Source: Nonomuraea spiralis (lineage in GTDB: Bacteria; Actinomycetota; Actinomycetes; Streptosporangiales; Streptosporangiaceae). Taken from it: a stretch of DNA of 64,000 bases. The position numbers and the translations under genes were made by a program. Below, piece by piece: positions 9,401 through 17,275 of the stretch. The notes below the pieces were generated by a model. The model was not told the origin of the DNA, made no database searches, and worked only from the letters and a program-made list of their open reading frames with translations. Each line of letters opens with the position of its first letter. Position 1 is the first letter of the stretch. The stretch is taken from positions 1 to 64,000 of the forward strand of contig NZ_BMRC01000025.1 of assembly GCF_014648435.1 (NCBI RefSeq), written 5' to 3'.

Positions 9401-9766
9401 CTATCGTGGGGCGATTCCGTCGAAGAGGTTGTCCACGAGCGCGTCGACGTCCGCGCGGATCTCACCGATGTCCTGGGCGGGCGCGAGCCGCCAGTAGGCG
9501 AGCTCGCGCCGGCCGGAGGAGTACAGCGCCCGGTAGGCGGTGGCAAGGTCGCCGTCCGTCTGTGACTGCCCGATCAGCTGGCGCAGCGCCCGCCCGCCCG
9601 GGGTCCCCATGACCTCGGCGAAGGAGTGCAACTGGCGGCGCAGGTCCTCGCGGACGCTGGTCGTGTCGTCGAAGGCAAGCGTGTTCTGCACCGCGTGGAA
9701 GTAGCCGTCCAGCGCCAGCGCGCCGCGCGAAGGCCACCACTTGTAGAGGGTCGTCTTACTGACGCC
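9401..9766 (-). pseudogene. TetR-family regulator, N-terminus deleted
   Basis: The frame reads AGVSKTTLYKWWPSRGALA, the recognition helix and following helix of a TetR protein, then a full-looking ligand domain ending LFDGIAPR at the TAG at 9401-9403. Everything before AGVSKTT, including the first HTH helix and the start codon, is missing. Upstream sequence belongs to a monooxygenase fragment on the other strand. It is therefore a decapitated regulator with no start of its own and no DNA-binding domain. Its lost partner is probably the monooxygenase tail it now abuts. Confidence 0.75.
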
Positions 9767-9964
9767 GGCTACTGCGCCGCGCCGACGTCCGGCATGGGAA
9801 CCTCCCAGGCTCTCGTCGGTGCGCACGCCCTCGCCCGGCGGCTGGCGGAGTCCGGCGGCGACCACGCCACCGCCTTCGCCGCCTACGAGCGGCAGATCCG
9901 CCCGTACGTGACCGACAACCAGCAGCACGGACGCGAGGCGGCCAAGCTGTTCGGAGCCGATTGA
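9754..9964 (+). pseudogene. FAD-dependent monooxygenase, C-terminal fragment
   Basis: The frame reads DAGYCAAPTSGMGTSQALVG, the GD-motif and following helix of class A flavoprotein hydroxylases (normally GDAAH/Y-C-x-x-P-x-x-G-x-G), and continues AYERQIRPYVTDNQQ to a natural-looking end. The Rossmann domain and the catalytic body are absent. The fragment begins inside the GACGCCGGC shared with the truncated TetR gene on the other strand, so one deletion removed both N-termini. It most resembles the partner type of the intact pair 1 kb downstream (10969-12264). Confidence 0.75.
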
Positions 9965-10059
9965 GGCGAACGGGAGACCCACCGCCGGCGGCGGCACCAC
10001 CGTGGCACGGTTCTACCTGTTCGGCGCGCCGGCCCGCCTGGCTGGCCGAGAACGGCTCG

Positions 10060-10224
10060 GTCACCTTGACCACCGCCTCCTCGGCGCGAGCCGCGCTGCC
10101 GGTCGGCAAGATCGGCCAGGCCGAGGACGTGGCCCAGGCGGTGCTGCCGGCCGCGACCAACGCGTTCATGACCGGCCAGGTGATCGAGGTCAACGGCGGC
10201 CTGACCCAGCCCGCAGGCCGCTGA
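10060..10224 (+). pseudogene. Short-chain dehydrogenase/reductase, C-terminal fragment
   Basis: About 50 residues ending PVGKIGQAEDVAQAVLPAA and then MTGQVIEVNGGL match the end of classical SDR oxidoreductases (usual PVGRIGxPEDIA...TGQxxxVxGG). The NAD(P)-binding motif, the catalytic Tyr-x-x-x-Lys and about 200 N-terminal residues are missing. It lies 95 bases after the monooxygenase fragment and forms part of the same debris field. Confidence 0.7.
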
Positions 10225-10327
10225 CCTCGCGGCAGACCACGCCACACCCGTACGGCATGAAGGGGTTGGAGGTGCCCGGGGTCCTCCTAGAAGACGACCC
10301 GGTCCTCACTCCCCCGATCGCATGGGT

Positions 10328-10897
10328 TCATTGGACGTTCCGCGTTGCGGTGCGGTGCACCAGGCCGTCCAGGATGAGGGTCAGGCCGGCCTCGAACGCC
10401 GACTCGTGGTCGATCACAGGCATGTCCGCCGGCCGATCCGAGCCGGCGTCCGCCTGTTCCTCCAGGACGCTGCCGACCGTGAACCGACCGGCGGCCAGCA
10501 TCGCCATCTGGGCGTCCCGCTCGGGCACTCCGGAGCTGATCAGGAAGTCCATCTTGCGGCGGATCCGGTCGAGGTCGTTGGCGGGGGCGCTGCCCGCGTG
10601 GAGGCGTGCGCCGTCCCTGCGCATCAGCAGGGTACGCCGGAAGCTTCGCGTGTTGTCCAGGAACCAGTCGCGCCAGTCGTCGTCGGGCGTCGGCAGCCGG
10701 GCAGCCGAGTGCGGTGCCATCGCCGCCTCCGCCATGGCGGCGAGAAGGTCCTTCTTGGTACGGAAGTACCAGTAGAGGGAGGGCTGTTCGACGCCCAGCC
10801 GCTTCGCCAGCCGCCGCGTACTGACCGTGTCCAGCCCGACCTCGTCGAGCAGGTCGAGTGCTTCGGAGACGACGATCTCGCGGTTCACCTTGGTCAC
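10328..10897 (-). CDS. TetR family repressor (TetR-class, with tetO-like operators)
   Basis: A 189-residue repressor whose opening (VTKVNREIVVSEALDLLDEVG) and recognition region (TRRLAKRLGVEQPSLYWYF) closely follow the tetracycline-repressor subgroup. That subgroup also has a TetR_C-type ligand domain, seen here from about residue 70 on. GTG 10897 is chosen because it matches the family N-terminus and leaves the operator upstream. A GTG at 10945 would place coding sequence across it. It is divergent from an FAD monooxygenase with two operators between, the classical tetR-tetX/tetA layout. Its effector could be a tetracycline-like or other polycyclic compound (inference). Confidence 0.87.
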   Translation of the reverse strand: MTKVNREIVVSEALDLLDEVGLDTVSTRRLAKRLGVEQPSLYWYFRTKKDLLAAMAEAAMAPHSAARLPTPDDDWRDWFLDNTRSFRRTLLMRRDGARLHAGSAPANDLDRIRRKMDFLISSGVPERDAQMAMLAAGRFTVGSVLEEQADAGSDRPADMPVIDHESAFEAGLTLILDGLVHRTATRNVQ

Positions 10898-10905
10898 GTT
10901 GACAA

Positions 10906-10953
10906 ATCTATCACTGATAGATGACTCTGGAGAGGAATCATTCACTGATAGAT
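10906..10953. promoter_or_regulatory. Two tetO-like operators between tetR-like and monooxygenase genes
   Basis: A perfect 17-base palindrome ATCTATCACTGATAGAT lies at 10906-10922. A second, imperfect copy ATCATTCACTGATAGAT (two mismatches) lies at 10937-10953. Centres are 31 bp apart, about three helical turns. The core CTATCAxTGATAG is that of the Tn10 tet operator apart from its centre. Both promoters of the divergent pair would be covered. Confidence 0.85.
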
Positions 10954-10968
10954 TTTTGGAGATGAGAT

Positions 10969-12264
10969 ATGGCCAACCGATCAGGAGCGCGCCCCCTGCG
11001 AGTCCTCGTCACCGGCGGCGGGATAGCGGGCCAGGCGCTGGCATTCTGGCTCACGCGGGGCGGCCACAGGGTGACCGTCGTCGAACGCTTCCCGGTCCTG
11101 CGGGCCACCGGGGCACAGGTCGACCTCCGAGGACAGGGCATCGAGGCCGTCGAACGGATGGGCCTTCTTGACGCCGTCCGCGGCAAGCTGGTGGACGAGG
11201 CGGGCGTCGCCTTCGTCGACGCGCGCGGCAGGACCAAGGCGACGATCATGGCCAACACCTCCGGCCAGGGCCGGCAGACCCTCACCTCCGAGTACGAGAT
11301 CATGCGCGGCGACCTGGTACGCATTCTGCACGACGCCTCGAAGGACGACGCCGAGTACGTCTTCGGCGTGAGCGTGGACGGCTTCGAACAGGACGAACGG
11401 AAGGTCGTCGCACACTTCTCCGACGGGTCCTGCGGTGAGTTCGACCTCCTGGTCGGCGCGGACGGCCAGGGATCACGCATCCGGTGGGCGATCCTCCCCG
11501 CGGGCTGCGACCCGTACTGGCGGGTCGGCATCCACATGGCCTACTGGTTCGTCCCGCGCATCGCGTCCGACAGCAACATCCGGGACACCTACATGGTCCC
11601 GGGCGGCCGTCAGATCATGCGCCGCAGCCACAACCCGACCGAGACCCAGGTGTACTTCGTGATGCGGGAGGAATCCGAGGAAGCCTCGGCGATCCACCGG
11701 GAACCCGTCGAACACCAGCAGAAGTTCTGGGCGAGCAGGTTCCGCGACGCGGGCTGGCAGACCGAGCGCTTCATCGACGGCATGCGAACGAGCCCCTTCT
11801 TCTACTCCCAGGAGATCGTCCAGGTCCGAACCGGCACCTGGTCCAAGGGCCGCGTGGTCCTGGCCGGCGACGCCGCCCACTGCGCCTCCCCCTACAGCGG
11901 CATGGGCGTCTCCGGCGGCCTGGTGGGCGCCTACGTCCTGGCCGGCGAGATCAACCGGCACCCGGGCGACCTGCCGACCGCACTGGCGAACTACGACAGC
12001 GTGCTGCGGCCCTTCGTCGACAAGATCCAAGGCGAGGTGAATCCGCGTCTCCTACGCCTGGGCATGCCGATGACCCAGCGTGCGATCGACGCCTTCCAGG
12101 CCGCCACCGCGCTGGCCTGCTTCCTGCACCTTCCCGACCTCGCCGCGCGCTTCTCCAAGGAGGACCGCGGCGGCAGCTGGCAGCTCCCCGAGAACCCGGC
12201 GCCGATCAGGGATCCCGGCAGCAAGCCAGAAATCTTCAACGAAGCCGCTTCTGACCTGCGATAA
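10969..12264 (+). CDS. FAD-dependent monooxygenase (TetX-like class A hydroxylase)
   Basis: A 431-residue class A flavoprotein monooxygenase. The Rossmann dinucleotide motif is VLVTGGGIAGQALAFWLTRGG (near residues 10-30), the second Arg/Glu region is HRVTVVERFP, the DG motif appears as LLVGADGQGSRIR, and the FAD-binding GD motif is VLAGDAAHCASPYSGMGVSG. Such enzymes use NADPH and O2 to hydroxylate aromatics or antibiotics. ATG 10969 follows GGAGA. It is divergent from the TetR-class gene behind the tetO-like sites, so it is probably induced by its own substrate. TetX-type tetracycline inactivation is possible but unproven. Confidence 0.9.
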   Translation: MANRSGARPLRVLVTGGGIAGQALAFWLTRGGHRVTVVERFPVLRATGAQVDLRGQGIEAVERMGLLDAVRGKLVDEAGVAFVDARGRTKATIMANTSGQGRQTLTSEYEIMRGDLVRILHDASKDDAEYVFGVSVDGFEQDERKVVAHFSDGSCGEFDLLVGADGQGSRIRWAILPAGCDPYWRVGIHMAYWFVPRIASDSNIRDTYMVPGGRQIMRRSHNPTETQVYFVMREESEEASAIHREPVEHQQKFWASRFRDAGWQTERFIDGMRTSPFFYSQEIVQVRTGTWSKGRVVLAGDAAHCASPYSGMGVSGGLVGAYVLAGEINRHPGDLPTALANYDSVLRPFVDKIQGEVNPRLLRLGMPMTQRAIDAFQAATALACFLHLPDLAARFSKEDRGGSWQLPENPAPIRDPGSKPEIFNEAASDLR

Positions 12265-12423
12265 CGCCAGATCTCCCGGCTGGTGTAGCGCCGTGTTCAC
12301 GGCGTTGGATCGCGATGCCAAGGACAGTGGACAGCATGGCCTCATCGGTGACGGCGGCGCCGCCGGACGAGCCTCGAACTTCCGCGCAGCTTCTCGTCCT
12401 GCCGTACCGCACGGCTCATGGCG

Positions 12424-12780
12424 CTACCGGCCGTTCGGCTGTTCCCCTAGATCGGACGCGCAAGAGATGATCAACGTGATGAGGTCGCGCATCGGGGTCA
12501 GGAGATCCGGATAGGCCGTGGCGTTGAGGTCGTACAGGCGCAGGGTGCCCTTGCGGCGCACCGTCAGCAGACCCGCGTCGCGCAGGATCTTGAGATGGTG
12601 GGAGGTCGCGGGCTGGGACAGCTCCAGGTGCGCGGCGATGTCGCCGACGCTGCGCGGGGCCGCCGACTCCAGGAGGTGGACGACGATCTCCTGCCTGCGC
12701 TCGTCCCCCAGGGCGGTGAACAGCGGCCGGGTCCGCGCGAACAGCGCGAGGACGTCCCGGGCGTCGATCGAGCCGCTCAT
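12424..12780 (-). CDS. ArsR/SmtB family transcriptional regulator
   Basis: A 118-residue winged-helix regulator. The HTH is EIVVHLLESAAPRSVGDIAA then LSQPATSHHLKILRDAGLL, followed by the wing TVRRKGTLRLYDLN. No clustered Cys metal site is visible in the alpha-3 helix, so it is probably not a metal sensor. It overlaps the stop of the upstream KPR-like gene by four bases (ATGA at 12777-12780), so it is co-transcribed and coupled with it. A dyad upstream of the operon at 13705-13720 is its likely operator. Confidence 0.9.
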   Translation of the reverse strand: MSGSIDARDVLALFARTRPLFTALGDERRQEIVVHLLESAAPRSVGDIAAHLELSQPATSHHLKILRDAGLLTVRRKGTLRLYDLNATAYPDLLTPMRDLITLIISCASDLGEQPNGR

Positions 12781-13691
12781 GCGGGCAGCCTGTCGCGCAC
12801 GGCGGACAGCCCGCCGACCGGCAGCGCCCTGGCGGCGCCTTCGGCGATCCAGCCGTCCAGCATCATCCGCGTCTGCACGCTCACCTTCGTGAAATGCGTC
12901 TCCAGGTAGCGCCGCAGGTCGAAGGGGAGCAGCCACGGCAGCACGCGCAACCCCAGGCCCACCACCCAGGACGGAACGGCGAGGGAAGCACGCAGCCCGT
13001 ACTGGGCGGAGACCACGGCGACGGCCTCCCGGACGGCCGCAGCGGCACGCCGCAACCCCCTGCTCGACGCGGGCAGCCGCCAGCCGGAGGACTCCAGCTC
13101 GGCGATGTAGGGGATCATCCGGGCGGCGGTGAGCTCCCCCGTGCCGGCCCGCGTCACCCGCCTGGCCCGTACGCCACCGGCCCGGAGCGCCGCGACGACC
13201 TGCGGGGCGCGCGCTCCGGTGACGCCCGTCGCCGAACCCGGCGGCACCCAGTACGCCACCCCCGGCCCGGGGACCTCCCGCTCCAGCGGCGCCTGGTAGG
13301 CGAGCAGCGTCGGGGTCACCTGGACGATCTGCTCCTGCGGCCAAACACGGGCAAGGGTGCGCAGATCGCCCGAATCCTGCCCGATGGTGACCACCGTGGC
13401 CGTGCCGGTCACCGCGCGCAGCGCATTCGTCCACTCGCCGCGCAGCGCGGGCGAGTCCACGCAGAGCCACACCATGTCCCACCGTACGCGGGGCGGCTCG
13501 CTGATCACCTCGTACGGCACGATCCGCTCACTCACCGGAGCCCGCCCCCACCGGAGCCGGTACAGCGACGCCCCCTCCCAGCCCTCCCGGCCCGGCCTCA
13601 CGAGATAGCTGACCTGGGCCCCGGCCGCGGCCAGCCACGCCCCGAACACCTGCCCCAACGCCCCGGCCCCGACAATCAGCACCTTCGACAT
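12777..13691 (-). CDS. Ketopantoate reductase-like NAD(P)-dependent oxidoreductase
   Basis: A 304-residue protein whose N-terminus (MSKVLIVGAGALGQVFGAWL) is the ApbA/PanE Rossmann motif. The rest is diverged from biosynthetic PanE, and the usual catalytic Lys/Asn/Ser pattern is not clear to me. It probably reduces a 2-oxo acid or related substrate, or is a non-canonical family member. It is first gene of a two-gene operon with an ArsR regulator, a common actinomycete arrangement. Start ATG 13691 immediately follows the putative operator region. Confidence 0.75.
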   Translation of the reverse strand: MSKVLIVGAGALGQVFGAWLAAAGAQVSYLVRPGREGWEGASLYRLRWGRAPVSERIVPYEVISEPPRVRWDMVWLCVDSPALRGEWTNALRAVTGTATVVTIGQDSGDLRTLARVWPQEQIVQVTPTLLAYQAPLEREVPGPGVAYWVPPGSATGVTGARAPQVVAALRAGGVRARRVTRAGTGELTAARMIPYIAELESSGWRLPASSRGLRRAAAAVREAVAVVSAQYGLRASLAVPSWVVGLGLRVLPWLLPFDLRRYLETHFTKVSVQTRMMLDGWIAEGAARALPVGGLSAVRDRLPA

Positions 13692-13704
13692 TTACGCTCC
13701 ATAG

Positions 13705-13720
13705 ATCTAAATATTTGGAT
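13705..13720. promoter_or_regulatory. Putative ArsR operator upstream of the KPR-like/arsR operon
   Basis: ATCTAAATATTTGGAT is a 16-base dyad with a single mismatched pair. It is AT-rich in very GC-rich surroundings and lies 14 bases upstream of the operon start. Imperfect ATxxxxAT-type dyads are usual for ArsR proteins. Confidence 0.6.
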
Positions 13721-13820
13721 GCATGGAGCATCATCCTGACAGAAGCCGCCAGTGTCCGCATACGGCCCCTTCGATCAGGTTTCCCCGGCCCCGGCTCGCG
13801 GTCGGCCAGCAGCCCCGCCG

Positions 13821-13864
13821 CCCATGATCCAGGGGTTCCGGTCAAGCAGGACACGATCGACGCG
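13821..13864. repeat. 44-base relic matching the CU044_5270-type gene at 23211-23254
   Basis: The stretch CATGATCCAGGGG...TCAAGCAGGACACG...GACGCG is nearly identical to part of the intact CU044_5270-family gene 9.4 kb away (encoding MIQGVSVKQDAIDA). It has one base lost in the G run and a few substitutions, so the frame is broken. No other part of that gene is recognisable nearby. It is a relic of a second copy, or a small duplicated piece. Confidence 0.65.
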
Positions 13865-13965
13865 ATTCTGGGCGTGCGGGCGGGCTCCGTGACCGAGACG
13901 CCGCCGTCGGCCAGGCGACACAGGGTGTCCGGTTTCGGCCGCGGCCGACAGCTTGACGCGCCCGC

Positions 13966-14793
13966 TCAGTTGTCGAAGGCCCGCACCGCGGCGGCGATAG
14001 GCTCGAGCTCCGCGACCAGCTCGTCGAGCTCGTCCGCACTGAGCACGTCGTACGCCGGCGCGGCCAGCTCATCGGTGAGCGCCTCGATCCGCTGCTTGGT
14101 ATCCCGGCCGGCGTCGGTGAACCCGCCGGCGGCGTCCACAAGGCCGCGGCCGCGCAGCCCGTCGACCACGGCGGTCAGCCGCGCCTTGGGCAGGTGGTGG
14201 ATCCGGCCGAACTCCTCCGCCCTCATTCCGAGGGAAACAGCCATGAGGACATGGGCCTCGGTGCCACCGATGCCGTGGGCGAGAAGGGCGGCGTTGTGGC
14301 CATCCCCGCGGTGCTCCCGCAGCAGCGTCGCCGCGTGCCAGAGCCTGGCCACCGGCTCCTCGGGCAGGTCGAGCGCCCGCAGCCCGGCGTACAGTGGCCG
14401 GCCCTCGGCCGGCGCGCTGACCGCTGCCCGGGTGGCGAGGTCGGCGGCCCGCACCAGACCGGGCGAGCCGGCGAGCTCCCCGATCAGCTGCCGCAGGGCT
14501 GCGGAGCTGCCCCTTTCACGCACGGCGATCGCCTCCTGCGGGGTGATCTTTCCCCACACCCAGGGGATGTGGCGTGCCACCTCGCCGTCGGCGAAGTTGT
14601 AGAAGACCGCGTGTACGACCGCGGCCGGCACCAGCCCAAGCGGTGCGGCCCGGCCCGCGAAGTATCCGTCCCAGTAGTTGCGCATGCCGACGGCCAGGAA
14701 CGCCTCGTTCACCACCTCGGAGAAGGTGACGGTGGCGATCGGCTCGACGAGCTCGAACATGCGGTGGATCTTGGCCTGTGGGTGCTGCTGCAT
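13966..14793 (-). CDS. SCO6745-family protein (MarR-like winged-helix fold)
   Basis: A 275-residue member of the actinomycete SCO6745 family, recognised by MRNYWDGYFAGRAAPLGLVPA in the first 70 residues and by GGTEAHVLMAV in the middle. C-terminal helices (HHLPKARLTAVVDGLRGRGL) look like a winged helix. Members are cytoplasmic proteins of unknown biochemical role. Start ATG 14793. No operon partner is seen. Upstream lies a broken TetR gene on the opposite strand. Confidence 0.8.
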   Translation of the reverse strand: MQQHPQAKIHRMFELVEPIATVTFSEVVNEAFLAVGMRNYWDGYFAGRAAPLGLVPAAVVHAVFYNFADGEVARHIPWVWGKITPQEAIAVRERGSSAALRQLIGELAGSPGLVRAADLATRAAVSAPAEGRPLYAGLRALDLPEEPVARLWHAATLLREHRGDGHNAALLAHGIGGTEAHVLMAVSLGMRAEEFGRIHHLPKARLTAVVDGLRGRGLVDAAGGFTDAGRDTKQRIEALTDELAAPAYDVLSADELDELVAELEPIAAAVRAFDN

Positions 14794-14949
14794 CGCTCGG
14801 CATCTTCCTCGGTCGTGACAACTGGTCGTGACAGCGCCCTCGCGGGCGACCGTTCACCCTGGCTACGAACGACGCGGCCCGGATACGACAACTCCGGTCG
14901 ACAATTTCCGGGCCGATTCTGCCGGGCAGCGTCGGGGTGTCACCCGGAC

Positions 14950-15210
14950 TCGGCCACCGCTCGGTTGCCGCGGTCTGTTTGCCGTCTGGTCCAGGCACGG
15001 ATCGAATGGCTCGAGCAGGCCTGCCAACCGCTCCATGGCACCCTCAGCGAAGAGTCCTTCCAACGCCTGGTCTCGGCCTTGACCATCGTGGTCGGCTGGG
15101 AAGCACAGATCGCCCTGCGCGATGTCCGCGGCCTCGACCCCCAGGCCGAACAGGAAACGGTCATCTGGGCCGCACGAGCCCTGGTCGAGGCAGCGATCAA
15201 GGAAAAGTGA
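14950..15210 (+). pseudogene. TetR-family regulator, C-terminal fragment
   Basis: About 80 residues (FQRLVSALTIVVGWEAQIAL, DVRGLDPQAEQ, ALVEAAIKEK) correspond to the end of a TetR ligand-binding domain of the type that closes with a xxALxxLVGWEA helix. No HTH-encoding sequence and no credible start exist upstream, so it is an N-terminally deleted regulator. It faces the start of the SCO6745-family gene and may be its lost regulator. Confidence 0.6.
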
Positions 15211-15534
15211 CCTGGACCAATGAAGAGGCGATCGCCTCGCGGTATCAGTGCTGGGCCCCGGTCAGATTGCCCACCGCTTCCTCCAGTATCCCGAGACGGC
15301 GTCCTTCTCGCCGGGTAGCCCCGGTGCATTGCTGCACCAGGACTACCCGGCGAGCGGAGGGCAGAAGTGGCCGGCCAGCAGCGGAGTGATCTGGCCCGGG
15401 TCGTGGTCATATCCGGCCGGAAATTCCCGTTAAGCCTCCGATGACGCGATCGCGTACGGGCGCGGCGCGGGTGAATCGGTCTCGATTCGGGTGTACCAGC
15501 GGGTAGTGACGCCAGGCGCGCAGCGTGACGCGTT
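15211..15534. other. Non-coding gap with a long bulged hairpin
   Basis: No gene can be supported in these 324 bases. The one notable element is the two-stem hairpin at 15309-15352, listed separately. Confidence 0.5.
15309..15352. repeat. Two-step inverted repeat (bulged hairpin)
   Basis: Outer arms CGCCGGGTAG (15309-15318) and CTACCCGGCG (15343-15352) pair perfectly. Inner arms GGTGCA (15323-15328) and TGCACC (15333-15338) enclose TTGC. Four unpaired bases lie on each side. There is no T-run, and no gene ends close by on the plus strand except the broken TetR relic. Confidence 0.8.
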
Positions 15535-15726
15535 GTGGCACAGGAGTATCTGTCCGCCGCACAGGTTGACCGGTATGGCCGGTTTGTGGCGGGCCCGACG
15601 CCGGAAGAGCTGGAGAGGTTCTTCTTCCTGGACGCCGCCGCCCTGGAAGAAGCGCGGGACAAGCGGCGCTGGGGCGGCCGCCTACGCGAGCTGCGTGATC
15701 CGGCCGCCACCGATGAGGAGGAATGA
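15535..15726 (+). pseudogene. Tn3-family transposase N-terminal (DUF4158-like) fragment
   Basis: A 63-codon frame from GTG 15535 reads EYLSAAQVDRYGRFVAGPTP, ELERFFFLDAAALEEARDKR, closely resembling the first 45 residues of actinomycete Tn3-family transposases (VAREYLSxEQVARYGRF...LERFFxLD). Those proteins continue for about 950 residues. Here similarity ends and a stop follows after RRWGGRLRELRDPAATDEE. It could instead be a small stand-alone gene that borrowed this domain, because the next frame overlaps it by four bases as in an operon. Confidence 0.5.
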
Positions 15727-15908
15727 GGCGGATGGGTGAGCAGCGGGAGGACCTGGTCACGATGGCGGATCCGGCGAAGCTGGCCGCGGCCCTGGTGGCC
15801 ATCGGTTTGCTGAAACGCTCGTTCACCGCCGCCGAGCTGGCGTCCGAGGCCGAGCGGGCCGGAGTTGCACCGGCTGGAGCTGGCGCACACCCTGGCGGGC
15901 TCGGCTGA
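15723..15908 (+). CDS. Small hypothetical protein overlapping the transposase-like fragment
   Basis: A 61-residue frame starting at the ATGA overlap (15723-15726) with the preceding frame. The first 45 residues (EDLVTMADPAKLAAALVAIG, then KRSFTAAELASEAERAG) look like a real helical protein. The Gly/Ala/Pro-rich tail and a plausible continuation in another frame (LHRLELAHTLAGSAD) suggest a frameshift near 15865. Family unknown. It is probably part of the same mobile-element debris. Confidence 0.35.
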   Translation: MRRMGEQREDLVTMADPAKLAAALVAIGLLKRSFTAAELASEAERAGVAPAGAGAHPGGLG

Positions 15909-16058
15909 CATGCGTTCCTCATGGCGGCGGGCGCGGTGTCCACGAGAAGCCGCTGAAGGGACAGGCGGCCCGCGAGCGGGGCCGCCCCAGTGGGCGGCCC
16001 CGGATGTTGGACGCCATGATCGAACTGTCGTGGGCCAGCAGACTAGCGTCGGCGGCAC

Positions 16059-16418
16059 TCAGCCGAAGAAGTTGTAGGCACGGTTGATCCTTCCTTCCTC
16101 CATGCGCACGACTCCGTAACCGGTGGCCAGAGGAGTGGCGGAGGCGTCAGGCTGGATGAGGTGCCAGGAGAACAGGGCCAGATCATGGTGAGTACTGATC
16201 ACCTTGGTCGCTGCGAGCACAAGGTTGCCGAGTTTCTCCTCACGTGCGTCGCCTATGGCGGCTGCGATGTTGTTGCGGCCTTCGGCTGTCCAGTCGGGAT
16301 CGATGACTGTGGCGTTCTCCGTAAAGATCGCCTCGATTGTGGCGTTGCGGTGGTCGCGATCCAGGTCGTTCCATGCGGCGAAATAGGTGTGGACGATGTC
16401 GTCGATGGGCTCGCTCAT
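16059..16418 (-). CDS. SnoaL-like/NTF2-fold protein
   Basis: A 119-residue nuclear transport factor 2-like protein. It opens with an alpha helix (DDIVHTYFAAWNDLD) followed by the fold's strand pattern, including ATVIDPDWTAEGRNNIAAAI and a closing GYGVVRMEEGRINRAYNFFG. Family members range from small cyclases and isomerases to ligand-binding proteins, and no catalytic residues can be assigned here. It is 60 bases downstream of the NAD(P)-binding protein gene on the same strand, so the two probably form an operon controlled by the divergent TetR gene. Confidence 0.82.
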   Translation of the reverse strand: MSEPIDDIVHTYFAAWNDLDRDHRNATIEAIFTENATVIDPDWTAEGRNNIAAAIGDAREEKLGNLVLAATKVISTHHDLALFSWHLIQPDASATPLATGYGVVRMEEGRINRAYNFFG

Positions 16419-16478
16419 GACGTGATCTCCTCTGTGTCTGCTGCTGCTTGAGGGATGGGGCGGCGGCTCTCGGCCGGT

Positions 16479-17180
16479 TCAGTAGCCGATGGTGAAGCGT
16501 CGCTGGACGAAGCGAGGGAGTTCCACCTCGTCGATGAGGGCGACGGCGGCATCCTCCGAGGAGATGCGGCTGCGTCCGTCGGCGTCGAGGACCGCCTGGT
16601 CGCCGCCGATCCGGAACCGGCCGGTGCGCCGGCCGGGGGCGATCTCCTCGGCCGGGCTGAAGTAGGTCCAGAGCCGGTTGGAGGTGCGCAGGACGTTCAG
16701 GGCGTCCCTATGTCCGCGTACGGCGGCGGCGTACCCTCCCGGCAGCCCCAGCTGGTCGAGGCTCTCGTGCAGAAGTTCGTCGGAGTCGGCTCGTACGAGG
16801 CCAGGCTCGATCTCCAGGCTGCCAGCGCCGCCGATCACGATCAACCGGGTCCGGAGGTGGCTCTCCAGCGCCTTGAGCAGTGCTCGGGCGGCGGTGGCGT
16901 AGACCGTGGGGTCAGCGATTGAACGCGACACGGTGTCGGCGAAGTCATTGGCAGCGTTGCCGGGCTGGTATCCGCTGATCAGGACGTCCAGTCCGGGCAG
17001 TACCGCGGCGATGCTTTCGGCGTCGAGGACGTCAACGCTCTTCCAGACGATGTTATCTCGCTCTTCACTGATCCGGCCGGCGTCGCGGGTGAGCGCTGTG
17101 ACGTGATGCCCCCGGTGGAGGGCTTCGGTGACCACGCGGCTTCCGATACCACCCGTGGCTCCGATGATCCCGATGTGCAT
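16479..17180 (-). CDS. NAD(P)H-binding protein (atypical SDR, YwnB/NmrA-like)
   Basis: A 233-residue atypical short-chain dehydrogenase-like protein with the glycine-rich MHIGIIGATGGIGSRVVTEA motif, then VWKSVDVLDAESIAAVLPGL and LRTRLIVIGGAGSLEIEPG. The classical Tyr-x-x-x-Lys pair is not evident, as in NmrA/BVR-B-type members that sense or reduce flavins and quinones. ATG 17180 is divergent from a TetR gene about 95 bases away. With the downstream SnoaL-like gene it forms a small detoxification-type operon. Confidence 0.85.
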   Translation of the reverse strand: MHIGIIGATGGIGSRVVTEALHRGHHVTALTRDAGRISEERDNIVWKSVDVLDAESIAAVLPGLDVLISGYQPGNAANDFADTVSRSIADPTVYATAARALLKALESHLRTRLIVIGGAGSLEIEPGLVRADSDELLHESLDQLGLPGGYAAAVRGHRDALNVLRTSNRLWTYFSPAEEIAPGRRTGRFRIGGDQAVLDADGRSRISSEDAAVALIDEVELPRFVQRRFTIGY

Positions 17181-17212
17181 GAGGTCTCTCCTTCTGACTT
17201 GTGTGGCGCGCA

Positions 17213-17233
17213 GAAACTATACGCCGCGAAGTT
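17213..17233. promoter_or_regulatory. Possible operator between the NAD(P)-binding and TetR genes
   Basis: Arms AAACT (17213-17217) and AGTTT (17229-17233) flank 11 bases in the short AT-richer intergenic segment. The arms are short, so this is only a candidate binding site for the adjacent TetR protein. Confidence 0.35.
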
Positions 17234-17275
17234 TAGATACGCGACACAGCCTAGTGACGCTGTAGAGTGTCGGCT

